A DNA stretch of 44,531 nt from Deinococcota bacterium (lineage in GTDB: Bacteria; Deinococcota; Deinococci; Deinococcales; Trueperaceae), in assembly GCA_963170125.1 (NCBI GenBank), contig CAUJFI010000165.1, positions 1-44,531 of the forward strand, written 5' to 3'. This document shows positions 28,705 to 37,481 of the stretch, piece after piece. The stretch's first letter is position 1. Every line of letters begins with the position of its first letter. The notes beneath the pieces are model-generated. The model was not told where the DNA came from. It ran no database searches and saw only the letters and a program-made list of their open reading frames with translations. Made by a program: the position numbers and the translations under genes.

Positions 28705-29441
28705 TCTACGACTCCGCGCCCGACATCTACGACCTCCAGTACGCCACGTACCGCGACGACCTGCCGTTCTACCTGCGCCTGGCCGACGAGTACGGCGGCC
28801 CGGTACTCGAGCTGGGGTGCGGCACCGGCAGGGTGACGGAGGCGCTGGCCCGGGCCGGTCACGCCGTCGTCGCCGTCGACGCCTCCGCGGCCATGCTCGA
28901 GCGCGCGACGGAGCGCCTGGCCGGGTACGGCCGGGTGAGCCTGGTGCACGCCGACATGCGCGAGCTGTCCCTCGGACGCGCCTTCCCGCTCGTCGTCGCG
29001 CCCTTCAACACCCTCATGCACCTCTACACGCTCTCGGACCAGGACCGGGCGCTCGCGACGGTGCGCGATCACCTCGAGCCGGCGGGCACGTTCGCGTTCG
29101 ACGTGTACCAGCCGCACCTCGGACAGCTGGGCGTGCTCAGGCGCGAGGCCGCGCTGGCTTCCGCCCTGGGGAGGGACGCCGACCTGTTCCTGGTGCAGGA
29201 GCACGACGCTGAGCGCCAGCTCGTGGAGAGCCGCTACTACCTGGACGAGCCGGGGGACGACGGTAGGTTCACGCGCAGGACGGCGACCCTCACCCAGCGC
29301 TACTTCGGGCGGTTCGAGTTGGAGCGGGCGCTGCGGCACGCCGGCTTCGCGGACGTCCGGCTGTACGGCGGCTTCGACCTCGGCCGCTGGCTGGCAGATA
29401 GCCTCGGCATCGTAGGGGTCGCCCGCGTTCGCGGGGCGTAA
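28701..29441 (+). CDS. Class I SAM-dependent methyltransferase
   Basis: A 246-residue methyltransferase. Motif I is VLELGCGTGR (about 35-44) and the acidic residue of motif II is in VVAVDAS. The motif IV region (PLVVAPFNTLMHL) suggests a small-molecule or sugar substrate rather than nucleic acid. It is the last gene of the mreB-lpx run, joined to the exporter by a GTGA overlap, so it may modify a lipid or sugar of the envelope. The substrate cannot be told from sequence. Confidence 0.85.
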   Translation: MIYDSAPDIYDLQYATYRDDLPFYLRLADEYGGPVLELGCGTGRVTEALARAGHAVVAVDASAAMLERATERLAGYGRVSLVHADMRELSLGRAFPLVVAPFNTLMHLYTLSDQDRALATVRDHLEPAGTFAFDVYQPHLGQLGVLRREAALASALGRDADLFLVQEHDAERQLVESRYYLDEPGDDGRFTRRTATLTQRYFGRFELERALRHAGFADVRLYGGFDLGRWLADSLGIVGVARVRGA

Positions 29442-29488
29442 GGGGCATCCGGTCCCTCACCCACCGCGTGACAAGACGGGACGGCCCC
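29442..29488. terminator. Candidate bidirectional terminator between convergent genes
   Basis: GGGGC-GTCCC and GGGAC-GCCCC form two 5-bp helices with a small inner loop, between the convergent methyltransferase and phosphatase genes. There is no T-tract on either strand. Confidence 0.35.
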
Positions 29489-30133
29489 TCACACTTCCAA
29501 CGAGAGCCGCTCGACGATCGTGAGGTCGTGCCTCACGACGATCGCCTCAGGGAGCTTCAAGGACTGCCAGAGCCCGAACGGCTCGAGCCCGTTCGCGCCA
29601 GCCAAGGCGAGCGCCAGCACCGTGCCGTGCGACACGACAGCTACCCGCTTCCCGGGCCTGCTGGCCAATGCGTCGGCGACCCCCCGGCGGAAGCGCGCCT
29701 CGGCTTCCCGCGCCGTCTCGCTCCCGAACACGAGCACGTCAGGGCGGCCGAAGAAACGCTTCACGGTACGCAGGAACTCCGCCTCCGGCATGAACGGGAC
29801 GTCGTCCCTGTGGTGCTCCTCCAGGTCCGTGCCGGTCGTGGTCGGAACGCCAAGGACGAGCGAGAGCGTACGCGCCGTCGCCAAGGCCTTGGGCTCGTGG
29901 CTGGAGACCACCGCGTCGATCGACCCCATCGAGCCTCCCGACGCCGCGAGGCGCACCCCGACCAAGGCCATCGCGAGCGCCGCCGTCAGCTCCATAGCGC
30001 CCGGCGCCAGCCGCCACGTGGCGGCGGCCGCGCCTGGAACGGGTGTCGTGGGGGCGTGCCGCACCAACACGAGTTCGCCGCTGTCCCGCGGGGCCGCGGC
30101 AGCATCCGGGGCGGCGGCTCCGGCCGCGCTCAC
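29489..30133 (-). CDS. Histidine phosphatase superfamily protein, possibly phosphoserine phosphatase
   Basis: A 214-residue protein of the phosphoglycerate-mutase-like family. LVLVRHAP holds the phosphorylated His26, and VAVVSHG the second catalytic His. The GTG at 30133 is the start: it overlaps the stop of the aminotransferase (GTGA) and leaves a short Ala-rich tail before the core. In the operon serA, aminotransferase, this gene, it is in the right place for the last step of serine synthesis. Metal-independent phosphoserine phosphatases of this family are known, for example in Hydrogenobacter. That activity is inferred from context. Confidence 0.85.
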   Translation of the reverse strand: MSAAGAAAPDAAAAPRDSGELVLVRHAPTTPVPGAAAATWRLAPGAMELTAALAMALVGVRLAASGGSMGSIDAVVSSHEPKALATARTLSLVLGVPTTTGTDLEEHHRDDVPFMPEAEFLRTVKRFFGRPDVLVFGSETAREAEARFRRGVADALASRPGKRVAVVSHGTVLALALAGANGLEPFGLWQSLKLPEAIVVRHDLTIVERLSLEV

Positions 30134-31332
30134 TCCGCCTCGTCCATGGCGCGCAGGGCGGCGGCCGCCGCCACCCCGCGGGGGGTGCCGGCCTGCACGT
30201 CCGCGAGCGCGTCCTCGAGGAGTTGGGCGGCGCCGATGGCGTCGTAACGATCGGCGTGCCCGAGCAGCGACGGCCTCAGGAGCGCGGGTCTGAGCTCGTC
30301 CTGGCCGCCGGCCAACACCGCGCCGCGCGCGCGGGCCGCCTTGACGACGTCGGGGGCGCTCACGCCGTCCGGCACGAGTAGCGCCGCCACGGCGGGGCTC
30401 GGGCGGTGCGCCAGCGGCCGCATGCCGAGCGCGACGCCGGCCGCAAGGAGGCCGGCGTTCAGCACCGCCCGGCGCCGCCACACCGCGCCGAGACCCTCGG
30501 CGAGCAGGAGCCCGAGGGCGACGTCGAGACCCGCCACGAGCGACACCGCCGGCGTGTACGCCGTCTCCCCCGCAGCCTGCTTGCGCCGCTCCCGGTGGAG
30601 ATCGAGGTAGTAGCGCGGCTGAGCGCTCTTGGCGGCGCGCTCCCAGGCGCGTTCCGAGAGCCAGACGAACGCCAGCCCCGGCGGCGTCATCACGCCCTTC
30701 TGGGAGCCGGACACGACGGCATCGAGGCCCCACTCGCGCGGGCGCAGCTCGGCGCAGGCCAGGCTGGTGACGGCGTCGACGAGCACGAGCGCGTCCGGCC
30801 GCTCGCCACGCACGAGCGCTGCGAGCGCCCGGACGTCGTGGAGCGCCCCCGTCGAGGTCTCGCTATGCACGAGCGTAACCGCGGCCAGGTCCGGCAAGGC
30901 GCGCAGCCTGTCCACCAGCGCTGCGGCGTCGTACTCCGCGCCGGGCTCGGCCGCGAAGCGCTCGACGGCGTAGCCGAGGCGCTCGGCCATGCCGGCCCAG
31001 CGCTCACCGAACTTGCCCGCCTGCAGCGCGAGCACGGCGCCACCGGCCGGCACGCTGCTGACGAGGGCCGCCTCGAACCCGGCGGTGCCGCTGCCTGTCA
31101 CGATCAGCACGTCGTCGTCCGGCGCCATGAAGACCTGGGCCAGGCGCGCCCTGGCGCTGAGGAACGTCTCGCGCGCCAGGGCGGCGCGGTGATGGGGCAC
31201 CGGGCGCGCGACGGCTTCCAGCACGGCGGGGGGCACCTCGACCGGTCCGGGGGCGAGGAGGCGCTCCCGGAAGCCCACCGCTCCCCCTGCGCTCGCGGCT
31301 CCAGAGCCGGCAGGGCGCTCCGGGCTGGTCAC
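30130..31332 (-). CDS. Class V aminotransferase, probably phosphoserine/serine type
   Basis: A 400-residue PLP enzyme of the serine-glyoxylate/alanine-glyoxylate aminotransferase branch. LAPGPVEVPP near the N-terminus binds substrate, Asp186 (VLVDAVTS) meets the pyridine nitrogen, and Lys212 in GSQKGVMTPP holds PLP. It overlaps serA upstream and the phosphatase downstream by GTGA on both sides. This suggests it makes phosphoserine from the SerA product, as in lineages that lack classical SerC. Serine-pyruvate or serine-glyoxylate transamination is the alternative. Confidence 0.88.
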   Translation of the reverse strand: MTSPERPAGSGAASAGGAVGFRERLLAPGPVEVPPAVLEAVARPVPHHRAALARETFLSARARLAQVFMAPDDDVLIVTGSGTAGFEAALVSSVPAGGAVLALQAGKFGERWAGMAERLGYAVERFAAEPGAEYDAAALVDRLRALPDLAAVTLVHSETSTGALHDVRALAALVRGERPDALVLVDAVTSLACAELRPREWGLDAVVSGSQKGVMTPPGLAFVWLSERAWERAAKSAQPRYYLDLHRERRKQAAGETAYTPAVSLVAGLDVALGLLLAEGLGAVWRRRAVLNAGLLAAGVALGMRPLAHRPSPAVAALLVPDGVSAPDVVKAARARGAVLAGGQDELRPALLRPSLLGHADRYDAIGAAQLLEDALADVQAGTPRGVAAAAALRAMDEAE

Positions 31333-32900
31333 AGGCGCACCAGGCGCAGGCTGCGGATCACGTCCGTCATCCCGGCGAGCACCTCGAGCACCGCCTCGTT
31401 CGGCGCTGAGTCGAGGCTGACGACGAACATGGCCAGGCCGTCGTCGCTCACCCTGGAGAGCTGCATGCTGTTGATGTTCACGCCGGCGTCGCCGAGCACG
31501 GTCCCGACCCGGCCGACGGCCCCTGGCCTGTCGACGTTAGTGCAGACGAGCATGGCGCCCTCCGGGCGGATCTCGAGGTTGTAGCCCTCGATGCTCGTGA
31601 TGCGCGGCTGACCGGCCAGGACGGTGCCGCCTACGCGCGTGACGCCCTCGGCCGCCTCGACCGTGACGAGCACATGGGTCGTGTAGCCGCGGTTGGCGCT
31701 CGAGGTCACCTTGCTGACACGGATGTCGCGGTCGCGAGCCAGCGACGGCGCGTTCACGTAGCTCGGCGGGGTGTCGAGGAACGGCTCCATGAGGCCCTTG
31801 ACCACGGCGGTGGCGATGGGGTCGGGGTCCAGGGGGAAGTCGCCCGAGAACTCCACCTCCACGGCGCGGACGCGCCCGCGAGCGAGCTGCGTAGCCATGC
31901 CACCCAGGCGCTCGCCGAGGGTGAGGTGGACGCCGAGCGCGGCCATGACGCTCGGAGCCAGGGCAGGGGCGTTGACGATGCCGACCGAGTAGTCGCCCTG
32001 CAGGACCGCCAGGGTCCGCTCGAGGATCTGCTCCCCGACCCGGTGCTGCGCCTCGCGCGTGTTGGCGCCCAGGTGCGCGGTCAGCACGACGTCGTCGCGT
32101 CGCAGCAGCGGATGGTCGGGGCGGGGCGGCTCGAGCACGTAGACGTCCAGCCCCGCCCCGAAGAGCTGCCCGGACTCGAGAGCCGCGAGGAGCGCGTCCT
32201 CCTGGATGATGCCGCCACGCGCGGCGTTGACGACCACGGCGCCGGCCGGCAGGGCGGCGAGCTCCAAGGCGCCGACCATGCCGCGCGTCTCGTCCGTCAA
32301 CGGCGTGTGGACGGTCAGGAAGTCTGAGCGCGCCAGCATGGCATGCAGGTCGTCGAAGAGCTCGACCTTCAGCTCGTCGGCCCTGCGCCGGTTGATGTAC
32401 GGGTCGTAGGCCGCCACCTGCATCCCGAGGCCCTGCGCCTTGCGCGCCACGAGGGAGCCGATGCGCCCGAGGCCGATCACCCCGAGCCGCGCCGCCTCGA
32501 CCTCGCGCCCGAGGTAGGCGCGGTCCCACTTGCCGTTCCTGAGGAGCTTGTCGGAGCGCGCCACGCCGCGCGCCGCCGCGAGCATGAGCGCGATGGCGAG
32601 CTCGGCCGCCGAGACGTTGTTGGCGTCCGGAGCGTTGACCACCAGGATGTCGCGCCTGCTCGCCGCGTCCAGGTCGATGTTATCGACCCCCACCCCGCCG
32701 CGCCCGACGACCTTGAGGCGCGTGCCGGCCTCGAGCAGCTCCTCGTCCACTTGCGTGCGACTGCGGGTGATGATGGCGTCGTAACCGCCTATCACTTGCA
32801 GGAGCTCGGCGCGGCCGATGCCGGCGCGGTCGTCCAAGGCCACTCCGGGATCGGAGAGCACCCCGAGTTGGATGTCATCTGTGACGAGGATACGCATCAT
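31329..32900 (-). CDS. serA: D-3-phosphoglycerate dehydrogenase
   Basis: A 523-residue enzyme that starts serine synthesis by oxidising 3-phosphoglycerate with NAD. GLGRIG (143-148) is the nucleotide-binding loop; the NAARGG arginine and the TAHLGANT histidine are catalytic. After the catalytic domain come the intervening ASB domain (about 320-445) and a C-terminal ACT domain, where serine usually inhibits. This is the long, Mycobacterium/Bacillus-type form. Two ATGs stand in tandem; the first is 8 nt from a -10 element, so the message is probably leaderless. First gene of the serine operon. Confidence 0.96.
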   Translation of the reverse strand: MMRILVTDDIQLGVLSDPGVALDDRAGIGRAELLQVIGGYDAIITRSRTQVDEELLEAGTRLKVVGRGGVGVDNIDLDAASRRDILVVNAPDANNVSAAELAIALMLAAARGVARSDKLLRNGKWDRAYLGREVEAARLGVIGLGRIGSLVARKAQGLGMQVAAYDPYINRRRADELKVELFDDLHAMLARSDFLTVHTPLTDETRGMVGALELAALPAGAVVVNAARGGIIQEDALLAALESGQLFGAGLDVYVLEPPRPDHPLLRRDDVVLTAHLGANTREAQHRVGEQILERTLAVLQGDYSVGIVNAPALAPSVMAALGVHLTLGERLGGMATQLARGRVRAVEVEFSGDFPLDPDPIATAVVKGLMEPFLDTPPSYVNAPSLARDRDIRVSKVTSSANRGYTTHVLVTVEAAEGVTRVGGTVLAGQPRITSIEGYNLEIRPEGAMLVCTNVDRPGAVGRVGTVLGDAGVNINSMQLSRVSDDGLAMFVVSLDSAPNEAVLEVLAGMTDVIRSLRLVRL

Positions 32901-32908
32901 ACCGCGCG

Positions 32909-32937
32909 ACTCTACTACTTTCGCCGGAACTTGTCGG
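32909..32937 (-). promoter_or_regulatory. Promoter of the serine operon, leaderless type
   Basis: On the minus strand CCGACA (-35, four of six matches), a 17-nt spacer and TAGAGT (-10) end 8 nt before the serA ATG. No ribosome-binding site is present. Confidence 0.6.
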
Positions 32938-33021
32938 GAGCGGCAGGGCCGTGCGCGTCGCGGCCTCGACCCGCCAGCGACCCGAAGGGTCGTTCGGACC
33001 CGACCCCGGACTACCCCCGGC

Positions 33022-33948
33022 TCAGCGGATGAAGCCCGTCACGGTCCAGCCGGTGGGCACGGGGAAGGAGTCCACGCCTAGGACGTCCATGAACAGGTCG
33101 CCCTCGAGCTGGGCCAGCGTGACGTGATGGGCGAGCGCGGCCTCGAGCACGGCGCGCGGCTCCTCACCCAGGTCGGCGAGCACCGGGTAGAACGTGAGGT
33201 CGACGCGCGACGACTCCCCAGCGGCCAGGGGCACGGGGCTCATGTCTTCGGAGGCCATGTGCCACCGCCCGAGCGCGAGCGTCAGGTCCTTGCCGTAGAG
33301 GAAGTAGCCGATGTCGCCGGGGTTCACGGCCTGGAGCACGAGCTGCACGACGGGCACGTCGGGGCGGAGCAGGAACACGCGGCTCTCCGTCTCGTCGAGG
33401 CGAAGCAGTGGCGCCTGCACGGTCTGTCGCGCCAGGGTGGCGCCGCTGACCAGGACCTTGCTGCGGGTCTCGTACACGTGCGTAGGCGTTGAGAAGCGCA
33501 GGACGCCCTCGACCCTGAACTGCAGCGGGCGCCCGGCGAACGCCCGCGCCGCGGCGCCGAGCAGGTCCGGCTGGCCGGCAAGCGAGGTGGCGATGTCGAA
33601 CCTTATGGGGGTCGTGGAGGAGGCCTCGAGGTAGACGTCCGGCGCAAGCGCGCCGCGTACGACCTGCTTCCCTTCCAGATAGACGACGTACGTGACGGTC
33701 TGGAGCCGGATACCGTACTCGTTGGGGTTGCGCGCCAACGACCCGACCGTGAGCTCGAGACGCCCACCCGCGCCGGGCGGGTCGAAGCGTTCGATACTCG
33801 TCTGCCCGGGCACTAGCTCGAACTCGACCGGCAAGGCGGTGCCGATGGCCTCTACGGTGCGGACCTCCGTGCGCGGGGCGCAAGCGGCGAGGAGCGCGAG
33901 CAGCAGCCAGAGGGCGGCGAGACGGTGAGAGACGGACCTATACCCCAC
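33022..33948 (-). CDS. Lipoprotein with two WHy/LEA-2-like domains
   Basis: A 308-residue predicted lipoprotein. The signal peptide ends in the lipobox LLAAC (acylated Cys23). Two similar beta-sandwich repeats follow, at about 36-170 and 175-300. The first shows the LEA-2/WHy pattern: NPNEYGIRLQTVTYVVYLEG, then a transition to a polar strand. The second reads LVLQAVNPGDIGYFLYGKDL. WHy-domain proteins are linked to desiccation and cold tolerance in Deinococcus and other extremophiles; the sequence supports the fold, not the role. The GTG start is 9 nt from a TAGACT -10 element. Confidence 0.7.
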   Translation of the reverse strand: MGYRSVSHRLAALWLLLALLAACAPRTEVRTVEAIGTALPVEFELVPGQTSIERFDPPGAGGRLELTVGSLARNPNEYGIRLQTVTYVVYLEGKQVVRGALAPDVYLEASSTTPIRFDIATSLAGQPDLLGAAARAFAGRPLQFRVEGVLRFSTPTHVYETRSKVLVSGATLARQTVQAPLLRLDETESRVFLLRPDVPVVQLVLQAVNPGDIGYFLYGKDLTLALGRWHMASEDMSPVPLAAGESSRVDLTFYPVLADLGEEPRAVLEAALAHHVTLAQLEGDLFMDVLGVDSFPVPTGWTVTGFIR

Positions 33949-33957
33949 GATGGCTAG

Positions 33958-33963
33958 AGTCTA
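33958..33963 (-). promoter_or_regulatory. -10 element, leaderless type, for the lipoprotein
   Basis: TAGACT on the minus strand ends 9 nt before the GTG start at 33948, inside the short gap after the small membrane protein. Confidence 0.45.
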
Positions 33964-33975
33964 CTATCCACGCCG

Positions 33976-34461
33976 TCACGGCTGCCGCCGCTCACCGGTG
34001 GGCTCGAGCGGCTGGCGCGCGGCCGGTGCGAACGGCACGAGCAACGCCGCGAAGAAGACACTGGCCAACACGTACGCCGCGCCGGCGAGCGCGTCAGGGG
34101 TGTACGCCTTGGGGCCCCACGCCGGGCCCAGCGTGACGGCCCCCAGGACCGCGTAGGCGAGGGTGGCGAGGAGCGGCACGCCCACGGCGAGCCAGGGGCG
34201 TTGCCGCGTGAGGGGGCCGGCGCCGAGCCCCGCCGAGAGGACGATGAGCAGCGCGCCGGCGACGAACACGAGCACGCGCGTGCTCGGCAAGCCGGCCCGG
34301 CTAGCGAGGCTGACGAGGTAGCCAGCGTGGGCGACGAGCGGCGCCAGGGTAAGGAGTACGAGCGCGGCGAACCGCCGGCGCGTGAGCGCCACGCGCAGGG
34401 CGAGGCCGACGAGGAGGCCGGCGAAGGCGGCCAGGAACCCGAAGCGTAACAGTAGCCTCAT
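33976..34461 (-). CDS. Small integral membrane protein of unknown function
   Basis: A 161-residue, very hydrophobic protein with about five transmembrane helices (near 5-25, 33-52, 64-82, 90-112 and 126-146) and a short basic cytosolic tail. I recognise no motif. It starts 17 nt after recG, with GAGGCGG upstream of the ATG, so it is probably co-transcribed with recG. Its size and layout fit a DUF-type membrane protein. Confidence 0.6.
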   Translation of the reverse strand: MRLLLRFGFLAAFAGLLVGLALRVALTRRRFAALVLLTLAPLVAHAGYLVSLASRAGLPSTRVLVFVAGALLIVLSAGLGAGPLTRQRPWLAVGVPLLATLAYAVLGAVTLGPAWGPKAYTPDALAGAAYVLASVFFAALLVPFAPAARQPLEPTGERRQP

Positions 34462-34478
34462 GCGGCTGGCCGCCTCAT

Positions 34479-36542
34479 CTATATGACCTCCCTGACCATC
34501 ACGGCACGGCTACGCCTTCGCAGCTCGGCGACGAGGCGCGCGGCCCACGCCGCCTCGAGGTCGGGGTCGGCCTCGAGCATGCGTTGGGCCAGCGCCCGTG
34601 CCGCCTCGATTATGGGGCCGTCCTCGACGATGTCGCCGACCGTCAGCTCAGGCAGGCCCGACTGGCGGGTGCCGCGTAGGTCGCCCGGACCCCTGAGGCG
34701 CAGGTCGACCTCGGCGATCGTGAAGCCGTCGGCGTGCTTGACGAGGACGTTCAGGCGTTCGCGCGTCTTGCGGCTCGTGTCGCCGGCGACGAGCACACAG
34801 TGGCTGGCGTGCGCCCCGCGCCCGACCCGGCCGCGGAGCTGGTGGAGCTGCGCGAGGCCGAAGCGCTCGGCGTTCTCGACGATCATGACGGTGGCGTTGG
34901 GGACGTCGACTCCCACCTCGATGACGGTAGTGGTCACGAGCAGGTCGAGGTCGTGCCGCCGGAAGGCGGCCATCACGGCGTCCTTCTCCGCCGAGCTCAT
35001 GCGACCGTGCAGGAGCCCGATGCGGACCGCCTCGGGCAGGATCTGGCGCAGGTCCTCCGCCAAGCGCGTGGCGGCGAGCACCTCGTCGAGCGCCTCGCTC
35101 TCCTCGATGAGGGGCGTGACGACGTACACCTGACGCCCCTCGCGGACCTGCTCCCAGGCGAAGCGGTAGACGTCGCGCCGCTTGTTCGCGCTCATGAGCG
35201 CCGTCTTGATGGGCACGCGCCCCGGCGGCAGGCCCTCGATGGTGGTGAGCTCGAGGTCGCCGTAGTCCGTGAGGGCCAACGACCTGGGGATGGGCGTGGC
35301 GCTCATGACGAGCACGTCGGGCATCGACCGGATGAGGGCGCGCCGCTGCTCGACCCCGAAGCGGTGCTCCTCGTCGATGACGGCGAGCCCGAGGTCCTTG
35401 AAGGCGACGCCGTCCTGGATTAGCGCGTGCGTACCGACCGCGAGGTCTGACTGACCCGAGCCGATGCGCTCCCTGGCCGCGCGGCGCTCGCCGGCCGTCA
35501 TGGCGCCGGTGAGCAGCTCCATGCGGACCCCGAGCGGGTAGAGGTAGTGCCGAAGGTTGACGAAGTGCTGCCTCGCGAGGATCTCGGTCGGGGCCATGAG
35601 CGCGGCCTGGGCGCCGTTGCGCACCGCCACGTACACGGCCGCGGCTGCCACCGCCGTCTTCCCCGACCCGACGTCGCCCTGCAGGAGCCGCGCCATCTGC
35701 CGGGGCTGGGCGAGGTCGGCGAGGATCTCGCGCAACGCTCGTGCCTGGTACTCCGTCAGGTTGAACGGCAGCGTCGAGAGGAAGTCATCCAGGTACTCCT
35801 GGCGCACCTCGAAGGCCCGGGACTCGGCCGCGCGGTCGCGGCTCCGCAGGACGGCGAGCTGGAAGAACAGGAAGTCGTCGAACTTCAGGCGGCGCAGCGC
35901 CGCCTGCAGGGCCTCCCCGCCCGCCGGGAAGTGGGCGGAGCGCACGGCCGTGTCGAGGGGGACGAGCCCGTTGTCCTCGAGGATGGAGCGCTGAAGGTAG
36001 TCCGGGACGGTAGGCAGGGCGTCGAGGAGGCGTTTGGCGGCGCGCCGCAAGTACGCCTGGCTCAGCCCCTGCGTCGCCGGGTAGATGCCCACGATGCGTC
36101 CGAAGGAGAGCGACTCGGTGTCGTCGTCGACCTCGAACCCGTGGACGCTCAGCTCCAGGAGTCGCCCCTGGCGCTTCACCTTGCCGGAGAGGACGAGCCT
36201 CACCCCCGGGAACAACTGCTTCTCGAGCCACGGCTGGTTGAACCACACGGCCGTGAGGCGCGCGCCCGCGCCGTCGGCCAGGGCCGCGCGCGTGACGTGC
36301 AGACCGCGCTTCGTGCGGTTGCCGATCCTGCTCATCACTTGGCCGGAGACGGTGGCGACGGCGCCGTCCTGGAGGCTGCCGTAGTCGGGCAGCACGCGCC
36401 GGTCCTCGTAACGCCTGGGCAGATGCCACAGGAGCTCGCGGTAGGTCGTGACGCCGACCTCGGCGAGCTTCTTGGGCGCCTGCGCGCCCAGGTCGATCGC
36501 GCGCGCGGCGAGCCGCGCGTCCAAGTCGAAGACGGTGCCCAT
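34479..36542 (-). CDS. recG: ATP-dependent DNA helicase RecG
   Basis: A 687-residue helicase that remodels stalled replication forks and branched DNA. The N-terminal wedge/OB domain (about 1-230) is followed by the helicase core: Walker A GDVGSGKT (Lys295), motif II DEEH (390-393), [18 protein letters not shown], and the QLRGRVGRG motif VI. The TRG translocation region follows. Motif II is DEEH rather than the commoner DEQH. I start at 36542 because the distance to the conserved RYED motif then matches E. coli RecG and TACACT stands 10 nt upstream. ATGs at 36569/36572 behind AAGGA are the alternative. Confidence 0.95.
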   Translation of the reverse strand: MGTVFDLDARLAARAIDLGAQAPKKLAEVGVTTYRELLWHLPRRYEDRRVLPDYGSLQDGAVATVSGQVMSRIGNRTKRGLHVTRAALADGAGARLTAVWFNQPWLEKQLFPGVRLVLSGKVKRQGRLLELSVHGFEVDDDTESLSFGRIVGIYPATQGLSQAYLRRAAKRLLDALPTVPDYLQRSILEDNGLVPLDTAVRSAHFPAGGEALQAALRRLKFDDFLFFQLAVLRSRDRAAESRAFEVRQEYLDDFLSTLPFNLTEYQARALREILADLAQPRQMARLLQGDVGSGKTAVAAAAVYVAVRNGAQAALMAPTEILARQHFVNLRHYLYPLGVRMELLTGAMTAGERRAARERIGSGQSDLAVGTHALIQDGVAFKDLGLAVIDEEHRFGVEQRRALIRSMPDVLVMSATPIPRSLALTDYGDLELTTIEGLPPGRVPIKTALMSANKRRDVYRFAWEQVREGRQVYVVTPLIEESEALDEVLAATRLAEDLRQILPEAVRIGLLHGRMSSAEKDAVMAAFRRHDLDLLVTTTVIEVGVDVPNATVMIVENAERFGLAQLHQLRGRVGRGAHASHCVLVAGDTSRKTRERLNVLVKHADGFTIAEVDLRLRGPGDLRGTRQSGLPELTVGDIVEDGPIIEAARALAQRMLEADPDLEAAWAARLVAELRRRSRAVMVREVI

Positions 36543-36552
36543 CGCAGTAGCG

Positions 36553-36558
36553 AGTGTA
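36553..36558 (-). promoter_or_regulatory. Candidate -10 element for recG
   Basis: TACACT on the minus strand, 10 nt before the chosen ATG. If translation starts instead at 36569, this element would lie inside the gene. Confidence 0.35.
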
Positions 36559-36608
36559 CGCCAAGGCATCATCGGTCCTTAACCTGGAGGCGACCGCGCC
36601 AGAAGCGG

Positions 36609-36638
36609 TTGCCAGGGCCCCGAGCCCGCGCGTATCCT
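36609..36638 (+). promoter_or_regulatory. Promoter of the amino-acid ABC transporter genes
   Basis: TTGCCA (five of six matches to the -35), an 18-nt spacer and TATCCT (36633-36638). The next start with a ribosome-binding site is at 36702, giving a leader of about 55 nt. Confidence 0.55.
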
Positions 36639-36701
36639 TGACGGGACGTGAAAACCTTCCGGCGCGCCGTGCTGCGCGCCAACATCCAGGAGGACAACGA
36701 C

Positions 36702-37457
36702 ATGAAGCGGATCTTCGGTACCTTGCTCGCCCTAGTCATGGCCGGCTCGCTGGCCTTCGCCCAGTACGACCTCGGCGGCCGTACCCTGATCGTCGGTTCC
36801 GACACGACCTACCCGCCCTTCGAGACGGTCGACCAGAACGGCGCCATCGTCGGCTTCGACGTCGACGTCGTGAACGCCATCTGCGGCGTCATCAACTGCG
36901 TCGCCCAGTTCCAGACGACGGCGTGGGACGGCATCTTCGCCGCCATGGCCAACGGCGAGTTCGACATGATCGCCTCGGGCATCAGCATCACGGAGGAGCG
37001 CGCCCAGGTAGTCGAGTTCACCGATCCTTACCACGAGGTCAGTCAGGCAGTGGCCGTGCGCACGGCCGACGGTGACCTCACGCTCGCCGACTTCACGGAC
37101 GGCAGCCTCGTCCTCGGCGCCCAGACGGGCACCACGAACGCCATCCTCGCCGAGGAACTCGTGGGCCGGGACCGCCTGCGCATCTACGACGACTTCAACG
37201 CTGCCATCCTCGCGCTCATCAACGGCGACGTGGACGGCGTCATGATCGACGACACCTCCGCCGACGCCTTCGTGCAGCAGTACGCCGGTCAGATCGTCGC
37301 CGCCATCCGCAACGTGCAGTCCGGCGACACGCTCGGCTTCGCCGTGCAGCCCGGCGACGAACTTGTCGACGCGCTCAACTACGGCCTCGCGACCATCAAG
37401 GCCAACGGCACCTTGGAGGCCCTCGTGGAGAAGTGGCTCGTAGAGCAGGCCGACTGA
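36702..37457 (+). CDS. Amino-acid ABC transporter substrate-binding protein (family 3)
   Basis: A 251-residue periplasmic binding protein for a polar amino acid. The signal peptide is cut after AFA (residue 20). TLIVGSDTTYPPFE, GFDVDVVNAI, and WDGIFAAMANGEFDMIASGISITEERAQ are the family 3 marks. The exact ligand (for example glutamine, arginine or histidine) cannot be told. The ATG at 36702 follows GGAGG by 8 nt and begins a proper signal peptide. An in-frame GTG at 36648 is less likely. The permease follows 24 nt later. Confidence 0.93.
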   Translation: MKRIFGTLLALVMAGSLAFAQYDLGGRTLIVGSDTTYPPFETVDQNGAIVGFDVDVVNAICGVINCVAQFQTTAWDGIFAAMANGEFDMIASGISITEERAQVVEFTDPYHEVSQAVAVRTADGDLTLADFTDGSLVLGAQTGTTNAILAEELVGRDRLRIYDDFNAAILALINGDVDGVMIDDTSADAFVQQYAGQIVAAIRNVQSGDTLGFAVQPGDELVDALNYGLATIKANGTLEALVEKWLVEQAD

Positions 37458-37481
37458 AGCACGACTAAGTAGCTGACACGC

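Noticed and set aside
30134..30733. An extra 200 residues on the histidine phosphatase.
   Set aside because: The stretch is Arg/Gly/Ala-rich and antisense-like within the aminotransferase gene; the GTG at 30133 is the natural start.
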